Positions 1-9,422 of a DNA stretch of 64,000 nucleotides are shown in pieces. Source of the stretch: CALLVY01 sp937899855 (GTDB lineage Bacteria > Bacteroidota > Bacteroidia > Chitinophagales > Saprospiraceae). The notes beneath the pieces were generated by a model, which searched no databases, was not told where the DNA came from, and saw nothing but the letters and a program-made list of their open reading frames with translations. The translations under genes and the position numbers were made by a program. How positions within the stretch are numbered: the stretch's first letter is position 1; each line of letters opens with the position of its first letter. Where the stretch lies: the NCBI GenBank assembly GCA_039820405.1, contig JBCBQC010000017.1:8745-72744 (forward strand), in the 5' to 3' direction.

Positions 1-2014
1 AGGAATGGAGACGCAGGGATTGGATGCTGTTGGGGTCCAACCCTTCCAAACCGGTCAGGGCCTCCAGTTGGGGGTGGAAGGAGAGGTTCAATTCACCCCC
101 GATGCTGGCGAGGTCCCGTAAGGCCGCCACGGACCGCAAGACGGGGTTGTTGTTGAGTAGCAAGGAACTGTCGATCGTCTGTAATCCCTCCAAGCCTTCC
201 ACACCAAGGAGCCCCTCGTTCCGCGCAATCTCAAAGACTCCCCCAACGCTTTGTAGGGCTTCCAATCCTTGTAGATCGACCAGGCTGGGGAGTTGTAGGA
301 ACAAAGCGTTGCCGCCGATTTCCCGAAGTTGGTCAAAGCCCTGTAGATCGGGCAGTTGGTCTTCCTCCGTAATCAGGAAGTTGCCCCCGATGCGCTGGAG
401 GCTACCGAATACCAGGCTGGTATCAATCCGATTGCCCGAGAGGGAAAAATTACCCGTAATGTGTTGCAAGCCCCTCAGCCCCGTAATCCGCCGCAGGCTG
501 TCATTGTCGACGATCTGCAGGTTACCCCCCAACTGTTCCAGCTGATTCCAATTATCCAGCGCGCTCAAGTTTGGATTTTCGCGAATCTGCAAATCACCCC
601 CCACCCACCTCAATCCTTCCAGACCCTTCACCTCCGGTAGGGCCACATTAAAGGAGAGGACGAGCTCCCCGGGAATGCTGTCGAGCTCGGGAGCAAAGTC
701 GACCACTCGTAGGGCCCCATTGAATTCGATGCGCAGGTCACCACCGAGCCGTTGTAAGGGAATATTGGTGATGCGGTAGAGGTTGCCATTGCTGGCGAGC
801 TGCAAATTACCGCCCACGCGCCGCAGGGATTGCAGCCCCTCGGTTCCGTTGGTGGCTTCGATGTTGTTGAGGAGAAAATTTCCCCCCACCTCCACCAAGC
901 TATCCAGCCCCCTCAGAGACAACAGCCGTGGGTTACCCCCCAGGTTGAAGTCCGCCCCCACGTAGCGCAGGCCCTCCAGACTGGCGATGCTGTCGAGGGA
1001 ACGACAGCTGATCACATCCAGCTGGCCCCCGACGTATTCCACCTGTAAGCCGCGCAGGTGTTGGAGGCGCTCGTTGGAGCTGATGAACAAGGGGCCCGTC
1101 AGGCTATCGATGGGCGGCAGGCCTTCGAGGTTGACGAGGGCCGGCATCTGACTAATCGACAATTCCCGCTGGATGTCGAGTGCGGTGGGCAGGCCTGCCA
1201 AATTGGTCATCGCGACGTTGCTGTTCAGAAACAGGCCACCGAGCTGGCGGAGGGCGTCGAGACCGCGGAGGGACTGGAGTTCGAAATTAAAAATGACGAT
1301 CAGGTTTCCCCCGATGCGCTCTAGGCTTTCGGCACCGTCCAGCTGGCGCAAGCGATCGTTGATGTTGATAAAGCAATCTTCCCGGATATCGCGCAGTTTG
1401 CCCAAGCCACTCAGGTCGACCAACTCATCCATATTGCTGAGGGTCAGGCTACCGACGGATTCCAGGGCGGCCAAAATTTGCAGATCGGGGAGGGGACAGC
1501 TGACGAGTTCCAAACGGCCTTCGACCCGTTCTACCTGCCGGAAATTACCGGGGTCGCTAAAGTTGGGGAGGTGGGAGAGGATCAGGGTGCCGGGGAAGTG
1601 GCGAAGGTGGCTCAAGGGATCGAGTGAAGTGAGGGTGGGGAGGCGGAAGAGGTGCAGGCCGTTTAGGCTATCCAAGCCGCTGAGGGCGCCGAGGTCGGCC
1701 AGTTGGGGGCTTTCCCAGATATCCAGTTGGCCGACTTCGCGGAGGCTGTCGAGGCCGGTGAGGTGGGAAAGGGAAAGCTGGGTCAGGCGCAGGGTGCCTC
1801 CGACCCGCCGCAATGGGGCCAGGGGCCGCAGGTCGGTGATGGAGTCGCGCAGGGTGAGGTCGCCCTCCAGGTGGGTACAGTTGGGAAAATCCTGCCGGAA
1901 TTGTTCCAGCTCGCTTTGGGAATGGATTACCAGGGAGCCGCTCGGGCAATCCTGGGCGCTGAGGGTAGTACTGCTGAGGAGGGCGAGGAGCCAGAGGCGA
2001 AATAGATTAGACAT
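1..2014 (-). CDS. Secreted leucine-rich-repeat (receptor L-domain-like) protein, partial
   Basis: The reading frame is open from an ATG at 2014 to the window edge (671 codons) with no stop, so the 3' end lies outside. The N-terminus (MSNLFRLWLLALLSSTTLSAQ) is a signal peptide. The rest is a long series of short leucine-rich units of the type LTGLDSLREVGQLDI and LGALSGLDSLNGLHL, resembling receptor L-domain or LRR proteins that Bacteroidota export to the surface. A sorting domain cannot be seen because the C-terminus is missing. It is divergent from the giant HYR-repeat protein gene, so the two may share a control region. Binding partner unknown; an adhesive or recognition role is only inference. 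Confidence 0.85.
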   Translation of the reverse strand, partial: MSNLFRLWLLALLSSTTLSAQDCPSGSLVIHSQSELEQFRQDFPNCTHLEGDLTLRDSITDLRPLAPLRRVGGTLRLTQLSLSHLTGLDSLREVGQLDIWESPQLADLGALSGLDSLNGLHLFRLPTLTSLDPLSHLRHFPGTLILSHLPNFSDPGNFRQVERVEGRLELVSCPLPDLQILAALESVGSLTLSNMDELVDLSGLGKLRDIREDCFININDRLRQLDGAESLERIGGNLIVIFNFELQSLRGLDALRQLGGLFLNSNVAMTNLAGLPTALDIQRELSISQMPALVNLEGLPPIDSLTGPLFISSNERLQHLRGLQVEYVGGQLDVISCRSLDSIASLEGLRYVGADFNLGGNPRLLSLRGLDSLVEVGGNFLLNNIEATNGTEGLQSLRRVGGNLQLASNGNLYRITNIPLQRLGGDLRIEFNGALRVVDFAPELDSIPGELVLSFNVALPEVKGLEGLRWVGGDLQIRENPNLSALDNWNQLEQLGGNLQIVDNDSLRRITGLRGLQHITGNFSLSGNRIDTSLVFGSLQRIGGNFLITEEDQLPDLQGFDQLREIGGNALFLQLPSLVDLQGLEALQSVGGVFEIARNEGLLGVEGLEGLQTIDSSLLLNNNPVLRSVAALRDLASIGGELNLSFHPQLEALTGLEGLDPNSIQSLRLHS

Positions 2015-2418
2015 GTTGCTGCGTTTGTGGTTGGGCGAGGGGTATTTATTACCCGTTCCCCCGGAAAGCCAAGGGTAACCTTTTTTTCCTCATTTTTTCT
2101 TCTTGCGGAGGTAACCAATTCTGTATCACCGCGTAACACATTAAAGTTCGTCGCGCACGAACCCCCTCCCTTCACCGTTACTAGCACCTCTTGGACGGCG
2201 ATCGGAGTTCCCATCTACCGACTTCCCAATTACCGTTTTACCGCTCCTCCGCGTGGCGAACCGCCCTTCGTACGGCCCCGCCTATCCGGAACCGAAGCTC
2301 CATTAGACTACCGTATCCGCCGCTTGCCCCGCGCAATCCGGCCTTGACGCTCGTTGCCCGATTTGACACTACGTGACGCTGTAAATCCTTCTTGTTGTTC
2401 TTTTCCCTTGGTTTGACC
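2015..2418. other. Divergent intergenic region, 404 bp
   Basis: This gap separates two divergent secreted-protein genes and should hold both promoters. I found no good TTTG/TAnnTTTG pair. A small inverted repeat GTTCGT-cgcgc-ACGAAC lies at 2146-2162. The short open frames here lack signal peptides or recognisable motifs and look like chance. Confidence 0.5.
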
Positions 2419-5400
2419 ATGAAAAAAATAATGACCCTTCCCCAACTCGCCATCCTCCTCGGCCTCCTCACCACGGCCACCACCACCCTGGCCCAGCCCG
2501 GCATCTGCCAACTGGCCTGTAACGACTCCATCCAGGTCGCCCTGGGCCTGACCTGCACCACCGAAATCCTTCCCGACGACCTGCTGGAGGGCAACCTCGA
2601 CCCCGATTGCCTCGGCCCCCTGGAGGTACGCCTCTTCGATGCCCAGGACAACTTGATCCCCAGCAGCCCCCGGGTCGATGATACCTACGAAGGGCAGGTG
2701 CTGCGCGCCGTCCTGATCGATCTCAATTCCACCAATTTCTGCGAAGTCCAACTGCGCATCGAGGACCAGTTTGTTCCCCCGCTTACCAGCAGCGCACTAC
2801 AAGTCCCCTGTGGCACCGACCTCGAGCCTCGTTTGCCCCTGAGCAATCCCCCCGTCCCCGCCTTTGAGGTGCTCGACACCTGCCAATCGGTATTGCTCAA
2901 TATTAGCAGTCCCGGTAGTCTGGCCGACCTCTACCTCGACCTGCAAATCAGCCACCCCCGCATCGGCGACTTATCGGCCCAGCTGACCAGTCCCGGTGGG
3001 ATTGCGGTCGACCTGTGGGGCAACGCGGGGACTTGGGCGGCTTGTACCGATGCCGGTTTGTGGGTGCGTTTGACAGCGGCGGCCCGACGAAGCTACGCCG
3101 ACTTTGAGAGCGATTGCGGCGCGGGTGACAGCTACCGGGCCGAAGGCGACCTCCGTACCTGGCTGGGCGATGGCGTTTCCGGGAATTGGACCTTTACCCT
3201 GTGCAACAGCAGCGCCAGCAGTAGCGCCCGTGTCGACCTGCTCCAACTGGGGATCGATACCAGCGCCACCGCCATTCCCTTTCCCCTACCCGCGGGCACC
3301 ACCATCAGCCAGAATCCGTCCCAACAAGTGACCAATAGCTACACCCTCCCCGATTTTGACAATTGCAGCCCCGCGGAATTGCGTTTTAGCGACCTCCTCG
3401 AGGACCAAAGCTGTACCGACAGCATCGCCCAATTGCTGTTCCGCACCTGGACCCTCAGCGATGCCTACGGCAACCAAAGCAGCACCACGGATACCTTTGC
3501 CCTCCGGCGCCTGCCCCCCGGTTCGATTGATTTCCCTCCCAACTACGACGCGTTAGAAGCGCCCACCCTGGATTGTGCCGAGCGAAGTCCCAGCCCCGGT
3601 ACCAGTCCCGTTCCCAACTTGGGTTGGAACACTTTGCCCAACGGTCACCCTTCGCCCTTTGACCAATTTTACCCTGCCCCCAATGCCGGTATCGTGCAGT
3701 GGTTTGGCACGGGGGTACCACGCGCGCAAGGCTGCGAGTCGATCAGTTTTGATTTTGATGACCTGCGCATCGACGTCTGCTCGGCGGGGGCCAGTACGGC
3801 TTGTTTTAAAATCTTGCGCACCTGGACCGTTACCGAAAATTGCTCGGGCCAGACCTTTAGCCACCAGCAGACCATCGTGGTGGCCGACGACGAGGCCCCC
3901 CTGCTCTCGGGCCTTGCCGACTTGACGATTAGCACCGACGCCCACGGCTGTACGGCCAATTGGGACGCGACGATTCCCATACTCACCGACAATTGTAATC
4001 CCCTCACGAACCTGAGCTACGCGCTACAATCCAGTGCCGGTGACGTCCGTTACGATCCGGTGCTGGATCGGTTCCGCATTGAGCAATTGCCCCCGGGCGA
4101 GCACGCGATTGTGTACACTGCCTCCGACTGCTGTGGCAACGTTCGGACGCAGACGGTGCTGCTGACCGTAGCGGACCAGGTGCCCCCGGTGGCCACCTGC
4201 GTGTCGGTGGTGACCAGCTCTTTGACCATCGACGGTACGGTGCGGGTGGGGCCGGAAAGTTTTAACGATCTGAGTACGGACAATTGTGGTCCGCTGTTTT
4301 ACAAGGTCATCCGCCAGGAGGATTTGTTGGGGACTGCGGACGGCTCGAATGCCAATCAGGATGCGACCCCTTGTGAGGTCCGCAACGGGGACGATTCGGG
4401 TACCCGTTTTGGCAATCAGGTGTGGTTTGACGATTACGTTTATTTCTGCTGTGAGGACGTGGGGCAAAACGACCGGATGGTGGTCTTGCGCGTGTTTGAT
4501 CGCGATCCGGGTGCGGGGCCAGTAGCACCGCAGCGGATGCAGCCCGGTGGTGATCTGGCGGGCCATTTCAACGACTGTATGACGCAGGTTTTGGTGGCGG
4601 ATAAATTGGGACCGCAGGTCTTTTGTCCGGCCGATGTGACTTTGGATTGCAGCCTGGATCCGACGGATTTGACTTTGACGGGGACGGCAACGGGTTTTGA
4701 CAACTGTTCTTTGGATACGCTTTTTTTTGAAGACCAGAGCAACGTCAACGTATGCGGGGTGGGGAGCCTGGCGCGAATCTGGACGGTCCGGGATCACAGC
4801 GGTCGTACGGCTTCTTGTGTCCAGACGATCACCCTGCTGGATACGACGCCGCCCGTGGTGACCTTTCCACCCAGCCCCATCACGGTGGAATGTGGGCAGG
4901 AATTTGATTTGAACATTACCGGCCAGCCCCAAGTCGTAGACGACTGCGCCCTTTACGGCATCAACCGGCGGGACGAGTTGCACCTCTTTGCGGATTCCTG
5001 TTTGCAAAAGATCGTACGAATTTGGACGGTGATGAATTTTTGTTCCTCCGAAATGTTCAGCCGCGTTCAGGTCATCAAGATTGAAGATACCACCCCGCCG
5101 AGCATCAGCAATCCCCCCGCCGACCTCACCGTCGACTGCGATGCCATTCCCAGCCCCGTAGCGCCCGACTTTAGCGATGCCTGCGACGAGGCCCTACAAA
5201 TTGACTTTAGCGAAACCAACAGCGGTGGCGCTTGCGTGGCCGAATTGGAAATCGTCCGCACCTGGACGGCCACCGACGACTGTCTCAACAGCAGTACGGT
5301 CGTCCAACGGATTACGGTGGTCGACACCACGGCCCCCCAAATTCTCAACGTACCCGCCGACCTGACCCTGGAGTGCGACCAAGTCGCCCCTTCCGCCAAC

Positions 5401-8400
5401 CCCACCACCAGCGACAATTGCGATCCTATGGTGGACCTCAACTTACGCGAAGATACCCTGGTCGGCAACTGCGCCAACAATTTTACCCTCGTCCGCACCT
5501 GGACGGCCACCGATGATTGTGGCAACGTCCAACGTGCGACCCAAAGCCTGAGTTTTGAGGATACGACCCCTCCCGTCTTTCTGGTCGTTCCTCGGGATAC
5601 CAGCCTATCCTGTGAGGAGGCCATCCCAACCGATTTTACCCTGGCCAACGACAATTGCGACCCCGCGGTCGACCTGCAACTGTCCGAACAAATCATCCCG
5701 GGAGCTTGCGCGGCCGAACAAACGATCATTCGCACCTGGACCGCTACCGATGCTTGTGCCAACCAAAGCAGTACGAGCCAAACCATTACCATTAGCGATT
5801 TGGTAGCTCCCGAATTGAGCGACCTCCCCCTCGACCTGACCCTGGAATGCGACCAGCCCCTGCCCACCGACCAACCCACGGCCAGCGACAACTGCGATCC
5901 CCAGGTCGAGCTCAATTTAGTGGAAACTCGTACCGATGGGGTCTGTCCCGAAGATTTCCTACTGACCCGCACCTGGACGGCGACCGACGATTGTGGCAAC
6001 ACCACCACCCACCGCCAGGAAATTCGCGTCCGCGATACCACCCCGCCGGTCTTTAGCAACATCCCCATGGACGTCACCTTGGAATGCGATGGGATGCCTA
6101 CCGATTTGATCCCCACCGCTACGGACAATTGCGATACCGCCGTCGTGGTGACCCTGATGGAAAGCAGCGCCCCCGACTGTGCGGGGAACGTGACCATCAC
6201 CCGGACCTGGCGGGCCACCGACAACTGCGACAACAGCAGTACGATCAGCCAGCAAATCACCTTTACCGATACCACGCCGCCCCTCTTCATCGACGTCCCG
6301 GCGGATACGACCGTCAGCTGCGCGAACCTTCCTCCCGTCGCCGACGTCGGCGCCATGGACGCCTGCGATCCCATGGTGACGCCAAGTTTTAGCGAAACCC
6401 GTACGGACGGTGACTGCCCCGATCGCTACACCCTGACGCGCACCTGGACGGCCACCGACGACTGTGGAAACGTAGCCACCACCAGCCAAGTCATCACCGT
6501 CACCGACGAGGAAAGACCTAGCTTTAGCACGTTACCCGCCGACGTCACCATTGCCTGTACCGATCCGAGCGATCCCAACGCGGGGGGTGCCCTGGCCCCG
6601 CCGACCGTGGTGGACAATTGCTCGCCGACGGTTGATCTGGTCTTTGCCGATCAAGTGACGGATGGCGTTTGTACGGAAGAGCGAACCATCAACCGCACCT
6701 GGACGGCCACCGATCGCTGTGGCAACAGCAGCAGCCGGTTACAAGTGATCAGCGTGGTGGATGAGGTGGCGCCTCAGCTAGCGGGCATCCCCGCCGACTT
6801 GACGGTCACTTGCGACGCATTGCCACCGGTGGCGACTACGATTACGGCGACGGACAATTGTGCGGACAGCGTGGCCATTCGTTTGGTCGAGAGCCGGACG
6901 GACGAAATTTGCAGCGACTCCTACACCTTGCTCCGGGAGTGGATCGCGGAGGACAACTGTGGCAACCTCAGTCGGGATACCCAACGCGTGGTGGTGGTGG
7001 ATACCCTGGCCCCCGTCCTCCTCGGTATTCCGGCGGACACGACGGTGCTGTGTAGTGCCATTCCCGATTTGCCCCTGATTGGGGCGGTGATTCAGGCGAC
7101 GGACAATTGCGACCCGACGGTATCGATCAGCGTGGCGCAGGATACGGTCAACCAAACCTGTACGGACGAATTTACCCTGATCCGGCGCTGGAGTGCGGTG
7201 GACAATTGTGGCAACGTTCGCCTGGATTCGCAACTGCTTACGGTGATTGATACCGTCCCCCCTTCGCTGCTCAATATCCCGGCGGACCTGACGGTGACTT
7301 GTGACCGGCTGGCGGATACGACCAGCAGCATGCTCGTATCGGCCACGGACAATTGCGATCCCGATGTGGAGATTCAATTTTCCCAAACCCCGGACGGGCG
7401 TTGCCCCAATGACTTCTTTATCGTTCGGCGCTGGACGGCCATCGACAACTGCGGCAACATTTCCCGACGCCAGCAATTGATTACGGTACTCGATACGGTG
7501 GCCCCGGTACTCCAGTGCCCGGCCGATCTGACCATCGACATCGCGGCGGGGATCGATATTTTTACGCCCCGTTGTGATACCTTCCTCCAACTCATCGCTA
7601 CGGCCACGGATAATTGTGCGGACGTCATCACCATCACCAACGATTCCCCCTTCGCCCTCGATACCCTGGGGGATGCCAGTGGGCGTTACCCCATTGGCGT
7701 ACACGTCATTAACTTTACGGCCGAAGACCGCTGTGGCAACATCTCTACTTGTTCCACCACCGTCACCATCCGCGACCGGGCGCTTCCGACCCTGCTCTGT
7801 AGCGATTTTGAACTGGTGCTGGACCCCATCGACTCTACGGTGATGGTCGACCCCGGTCACTTCATCAGCTTCCTAGCCGACTGTGCGGTCGATACTTTAT
7901 TTTTTACCGCCCCCATCCAGACCGATACCCTGGTGTTGGACTGTTCGGACGTCGGCCAAATTTTTGACATCAGCATTACCGTCACCGATACCAGTGGCAA
8001 TAGCATTACTTGTACCCTAGAAGATAAAACCGTCGAACTGCCCCCGTCTGATCCGCTGTTTTGTGGGTCGGTGCCACCCCCTATCTCCTTTATGAGCGGC
8101 CATCTCTATACCGAATCCAGTATGCCACTGCCCGACGTTCGGGTTTGGGTGGAAGGGGGCTTGACGACGGCGGACCGTACCGATAATGACGGCCGGTTTA
8201 CCATCGGCGACCTGCCGACCGATGCCAACTATACCGTCCGTCCGGCCTACAATGAGCGCCCCCGTGATGGCATCACTACCCTGGACTTGATCCTGATTAG
8301 TCGCCACCTGTTGGGCAGCCAAGTGCTGGACTCCCCGTACAAGATCATTGCGGCGGACACGGATTTTTCGGGGAGTGTCAATACCCTGGATTTGATAGAA

Positions 8401-9330
8401 ATTCAAAAGTTACTGTTGTATCTGCAAGACGAATTTAGCCAGGGCCCCGCCTGGCGGTTTGTGGCGGCGGACTACGTCTTTCCCGATGTCCAGCATCCCT
8501 TTAGTAGTCCTTTTCCCGAGGTACGGGAGTACAACGGTTTGGGCTTTGGGCGGAGTGAGGTGGATTTTGTGGGCGTGAAGGTGGGAGATGTGGATGGATC
8601 GGTTCGCAATGTCCAGCGGGCGGAGGCGGACGATCGGGAGGCAGCGGTACCCTGTTATTGGGAGGTGGAGAACCAGCGTTTGGAACGCGGGGAGGTTTAC
8701 GAGATTCCCGTTCGGGTGGCCACGGCGAGTACTTGGCTGGGTGGACAGTGGGGCTTGGATTTTGATCCCCAGCGCTTGCGCTTTCTGGGCTGGCGTCCGG
8801 CGGCGCTGGGCGAGGGCTTGCGTTGGAATACGGCGCGGGCGGGGGCGGGGCAGTTGGTGGCCAGTTGGTACCAGTCGGCGGCTCGCGAGCTGGCCCGTGA
8901 GGAGGTCTTGTTTTACCTGCGGTTCGAGGCCTTGGAGGCGGGTTATCCGCTGACGAGCCTGCGGATGGGAGACGATTGGTTGGCGCCGACGCTTTACGGT
9001 GAAGACCTGGCGGCCGCACCCCTCGACTTGCGGCTGGTGACGGAAGAGACCGTGGTGGCCAGCGAAGGTCCGTACCTGTTTCCCAACCGTCCGAATCCTT
9101 TCCGGGAGGAGACCACGGTGGCTTTTCGTTTGCCCGAGGCGGGGGAAGCGCGGCTGCGGGTGGTGGACGTTGCGGGGCGGGTGTGGTACGAGCGCTCGGG
9201 AAGCTACGCGGCGGGTTATCACGAGATTGAGTTGACCACGACAGAGTGGGCGACCAGTGGGGTTTTGTATTATCAATTGATCAGTGCCGGTCGGGTGGCG
9301 ACGCGCAAGATGGTCTTGTTGGCGGATTAG
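2419..9330 (+). CDS. Giant secreted protein: P-domain, HYR-like repeats, dockerin-like segment, T9SS sorting domain
   Basis: The product has 2303 residues. I chose ATG 2419 because MKKIMTLPQLAILLGLLTTA is a proper signal peptide; a TTG at 2392 would add nine residues before it. Residues about 150-282 resemble the proprotein convertase P-domain (jelly roll). Residues about 808-1784 are roughly twelve HYR-like Ig-fold units of 78-85 residues with TTPP..PADLTVEC and RTWTATDDCGN signatures. Residues 1948-2001 hold two dockerin-like helices (TTLDLILISRHLL, NTLDLIEIQKLLL) with D-x-D-x-S loops. About 2091-2191 is a cohesin/CBM-like beta region, and 2218-2303 is a type A T9SS sorting domain (FPNRPNPF). 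Expected to be exported through T9SS and attached to the cell surface; its ligand cannot be read from sequence. Confidence 0.93.
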   Translation: MKKIMTLPQLAILLGLLTTATTTLAQPGICQLACNDSIQVALGLTCTTEILPDDLLEGNLDPDCLGPLEVRLFDAQDNLIPSSPRVDDTYEGQVLRAVLIDLNSTNFCEVQLRIEDQFVPPLTSSALQVPCGTDLEPRLPLSNPPVPAFEVLDTCQSVLLNISSPGSLADLYLDLQISHPRIGDLSAQLTSPGGIAVDLWGNAGTWAACTDAGLWVRLTAAARRSYADFESDCGAGDSYRAEGDLRTWLGDGVSGNWTFTLCNSSASSSARVDLLQLGIDTSATAIPFPLPAGTTISQNPSQQVTNSYTLPDFDNCSPAELRFSDLLEDQSCTDSIAQLLFRTWTLSDAYGNQSSTTDTFALRRLPPGSIDFPPNYDALEAPTLDCAERSPSPGTSPVPNLGWNTLPNGHPSPFDQFYPAPNAGIVQWFGTGVPRAQGCESISFDFDDLRIDVCSAGASTACFKILRTWTVTENCSGQTFSHQQTIVVADDEAPLLSGLADLTISTDAHGCTANWDATIPILTDNCNPLTNLSYALQSSAGDVRYDPVLDRFRIEQLPPGEHAIVYTASDCCGNVRTQTVLLTVADQVPPVATCVSVVTSSLTIDGTVRVGPESFNDLSTDNCGPLFYKVIRQEDLLGTADGSNANQDATPCEVRNGDDSGTRFGNQVWFDDYVYFCCEDVGQNDRMVVLRVFDRDPGAGPVAPQRMQPGGDLAGHFNDCMTQVLVADKLGPQVFCPADVTLDCSLDPTDLTLTGTATGFDNCSLDTLFFEDQSNVNVCGVGSLARIWTVRDHSGRTASCVQTITLLDTTPPVVTFPPSPITVECGQEFDLNITGQPQVVDDCALYGINRRDELHLFADSCLQKIVRIWTVMNFCSSEMFSRVQVIKIEDTTPPSISNPPADLTVDCDAIPSPVAPDFSDACDEALQIDFSETNSGGACVAELEIVRTWTATDDCLNSSTVVQRITVVDTTAPQILNVPADLTLECDQVAPSANPTTSDNCDPMVDLNLREDTLVGNCANNFTLVRTWTATDDCGNVQRATQSLSFEDTTPPVFLVVPRDTSLSCEEAIPTDFTLANDNCDPAVDLQLSEQIIPGACAAEQTIIRTWTATDACANQSSTSQTITISDLVAPELSDLPLDLTLECDQPLPTDQPTASDNCDPQVELNLVETRTDGVCPEDFLLTRTWTATDDCGNTTTHRQEIRVRDTTPPVFSNIPMDVTLECDGMPTDLIPTATDNCDTAVVVTLMESSAPDCAGNVTITRTWRATDNCDNSSTISQQITFTDTTPPLFIDVPADTTVSCANLPPVADVGAMDACDPMVTPSFSETRTDGDCPDRYTLTRTWTATDDCGNVATTSQVITVTDEERPSFSTLPADVTIACTDPSDPNAGGALAPPTVVDNCSPTVDLVFADQVTDGVCTEERTINRTWTATDRCGNSSSRLQVISVVDEVAPQLAGIPADLTVTCDALPPVATTITATDNCADSVAIRLVESRTDEICSDSYTLLREWIAEDNCGNLSRDTQRVVVVDTLAPVLLGIPADTTVLCSAIPDLPLIGAVIQATDNCDPTVSISVAQDTVNQTCTDEFTLIRRWSAVDNCGNVRLDSQLLTVIDTVPPSLLNIPADLTVTCDRLADTTSSMLVSATDNCDPDVEIQFSQTPDGRCPNDFFIVRRWTAIDNCGNISRRQQLITVLDTVAPVLQCPADLTIDIAAGIDIFTPRCDTFLQLIATATDNCADVITITNDSPFALDTLGDASGRYPIGVHVINFTAEDRCGNISTCSTTVTIRDRALPTLLCSDFELVLDPIDSTVMVDPGHFISFLADCAVDTLFFTAPIQTDTLVLDCSDVGQIFDISITVTDTSGNSITCTLEDKTVELPPSDPLFCGSVPPPISFMSGHLYTESSMPLPDVRVWVEGGLTTADRTDNDGRFTIGDLPTDANYTVRPAYNERPRDGITTLDLILISRHLLGSQVLDSPYKIIAADTDFSGSVNTLDLIEIQKLLLYLQDEFSQGPAWRFVAADYVFPDVQHPFSSPFPEVREYNGLGFGRSEVDFVGVKVGDVDGSVRNVQRAEADDREAAVPCYWEVENQRLERGEVYEIPVRVATASTWLGGQWGLDFDPQRLRFLGWRPAALGEGLRWNTARAGAGQLVASWYQSAARELAREEVLFYLRFEALEAGYPLTSLRMGDDWLAPTLYGEDLAAAPLDLRLVTEETVVASEGPYLFPNRPNPFREETTVAFRLPEAGEARLRVVDVAGRVWYERSGSYAAGYHEIELTTTEWATSGVLYYQLISAGRVATRKMVLLAD
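4840..7770 (+). repeat. Tandem HYR-like domain-coding repeats (about 12 units)
   Basis: Units begin at about 4840, 5089, 5329, 5563, 5800, 6040, 6271, 6509, 6764, 7000, 7252 and 7495. The period is mostly 231-255 bp. Each encodes a TTPP-like linker, a P-x-D-x-T-x-x-C strand, a D-N-C-D-P turn and a TRTWTATDDCGN strand. Units have diverged at the DNA level, so this is an old domain array rather than a recent slippage product. Confidence 0.85.
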
Positions 9331-9422
9331 GTCGGCCCGCGACCTCCCCGGCAGTTTTACGATCAACTGCGGGTATTTCGCTGCATTTTGCTTAGTTTTA
9401 TCGCCCTAAAGAAAACACCACT

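Noticed and set aside
9331..9345. Hairpin GGTCG-gcccg-CGACC after the HYR gene as a terminator
   Set aside because: Five base pairs and no T-run directly after; too weak to annotate.
4024..9366. Long minus-strand frames opposite the HYR protein (for example 4024-5007, 5067-6374, 6778-7860, 8410-9366)
   Set aside because: They are complements of a high-GC repetitive coding region, lack motifs or signal peptides and are rich in Arg/Gln/Ser/Val from codon shadows.
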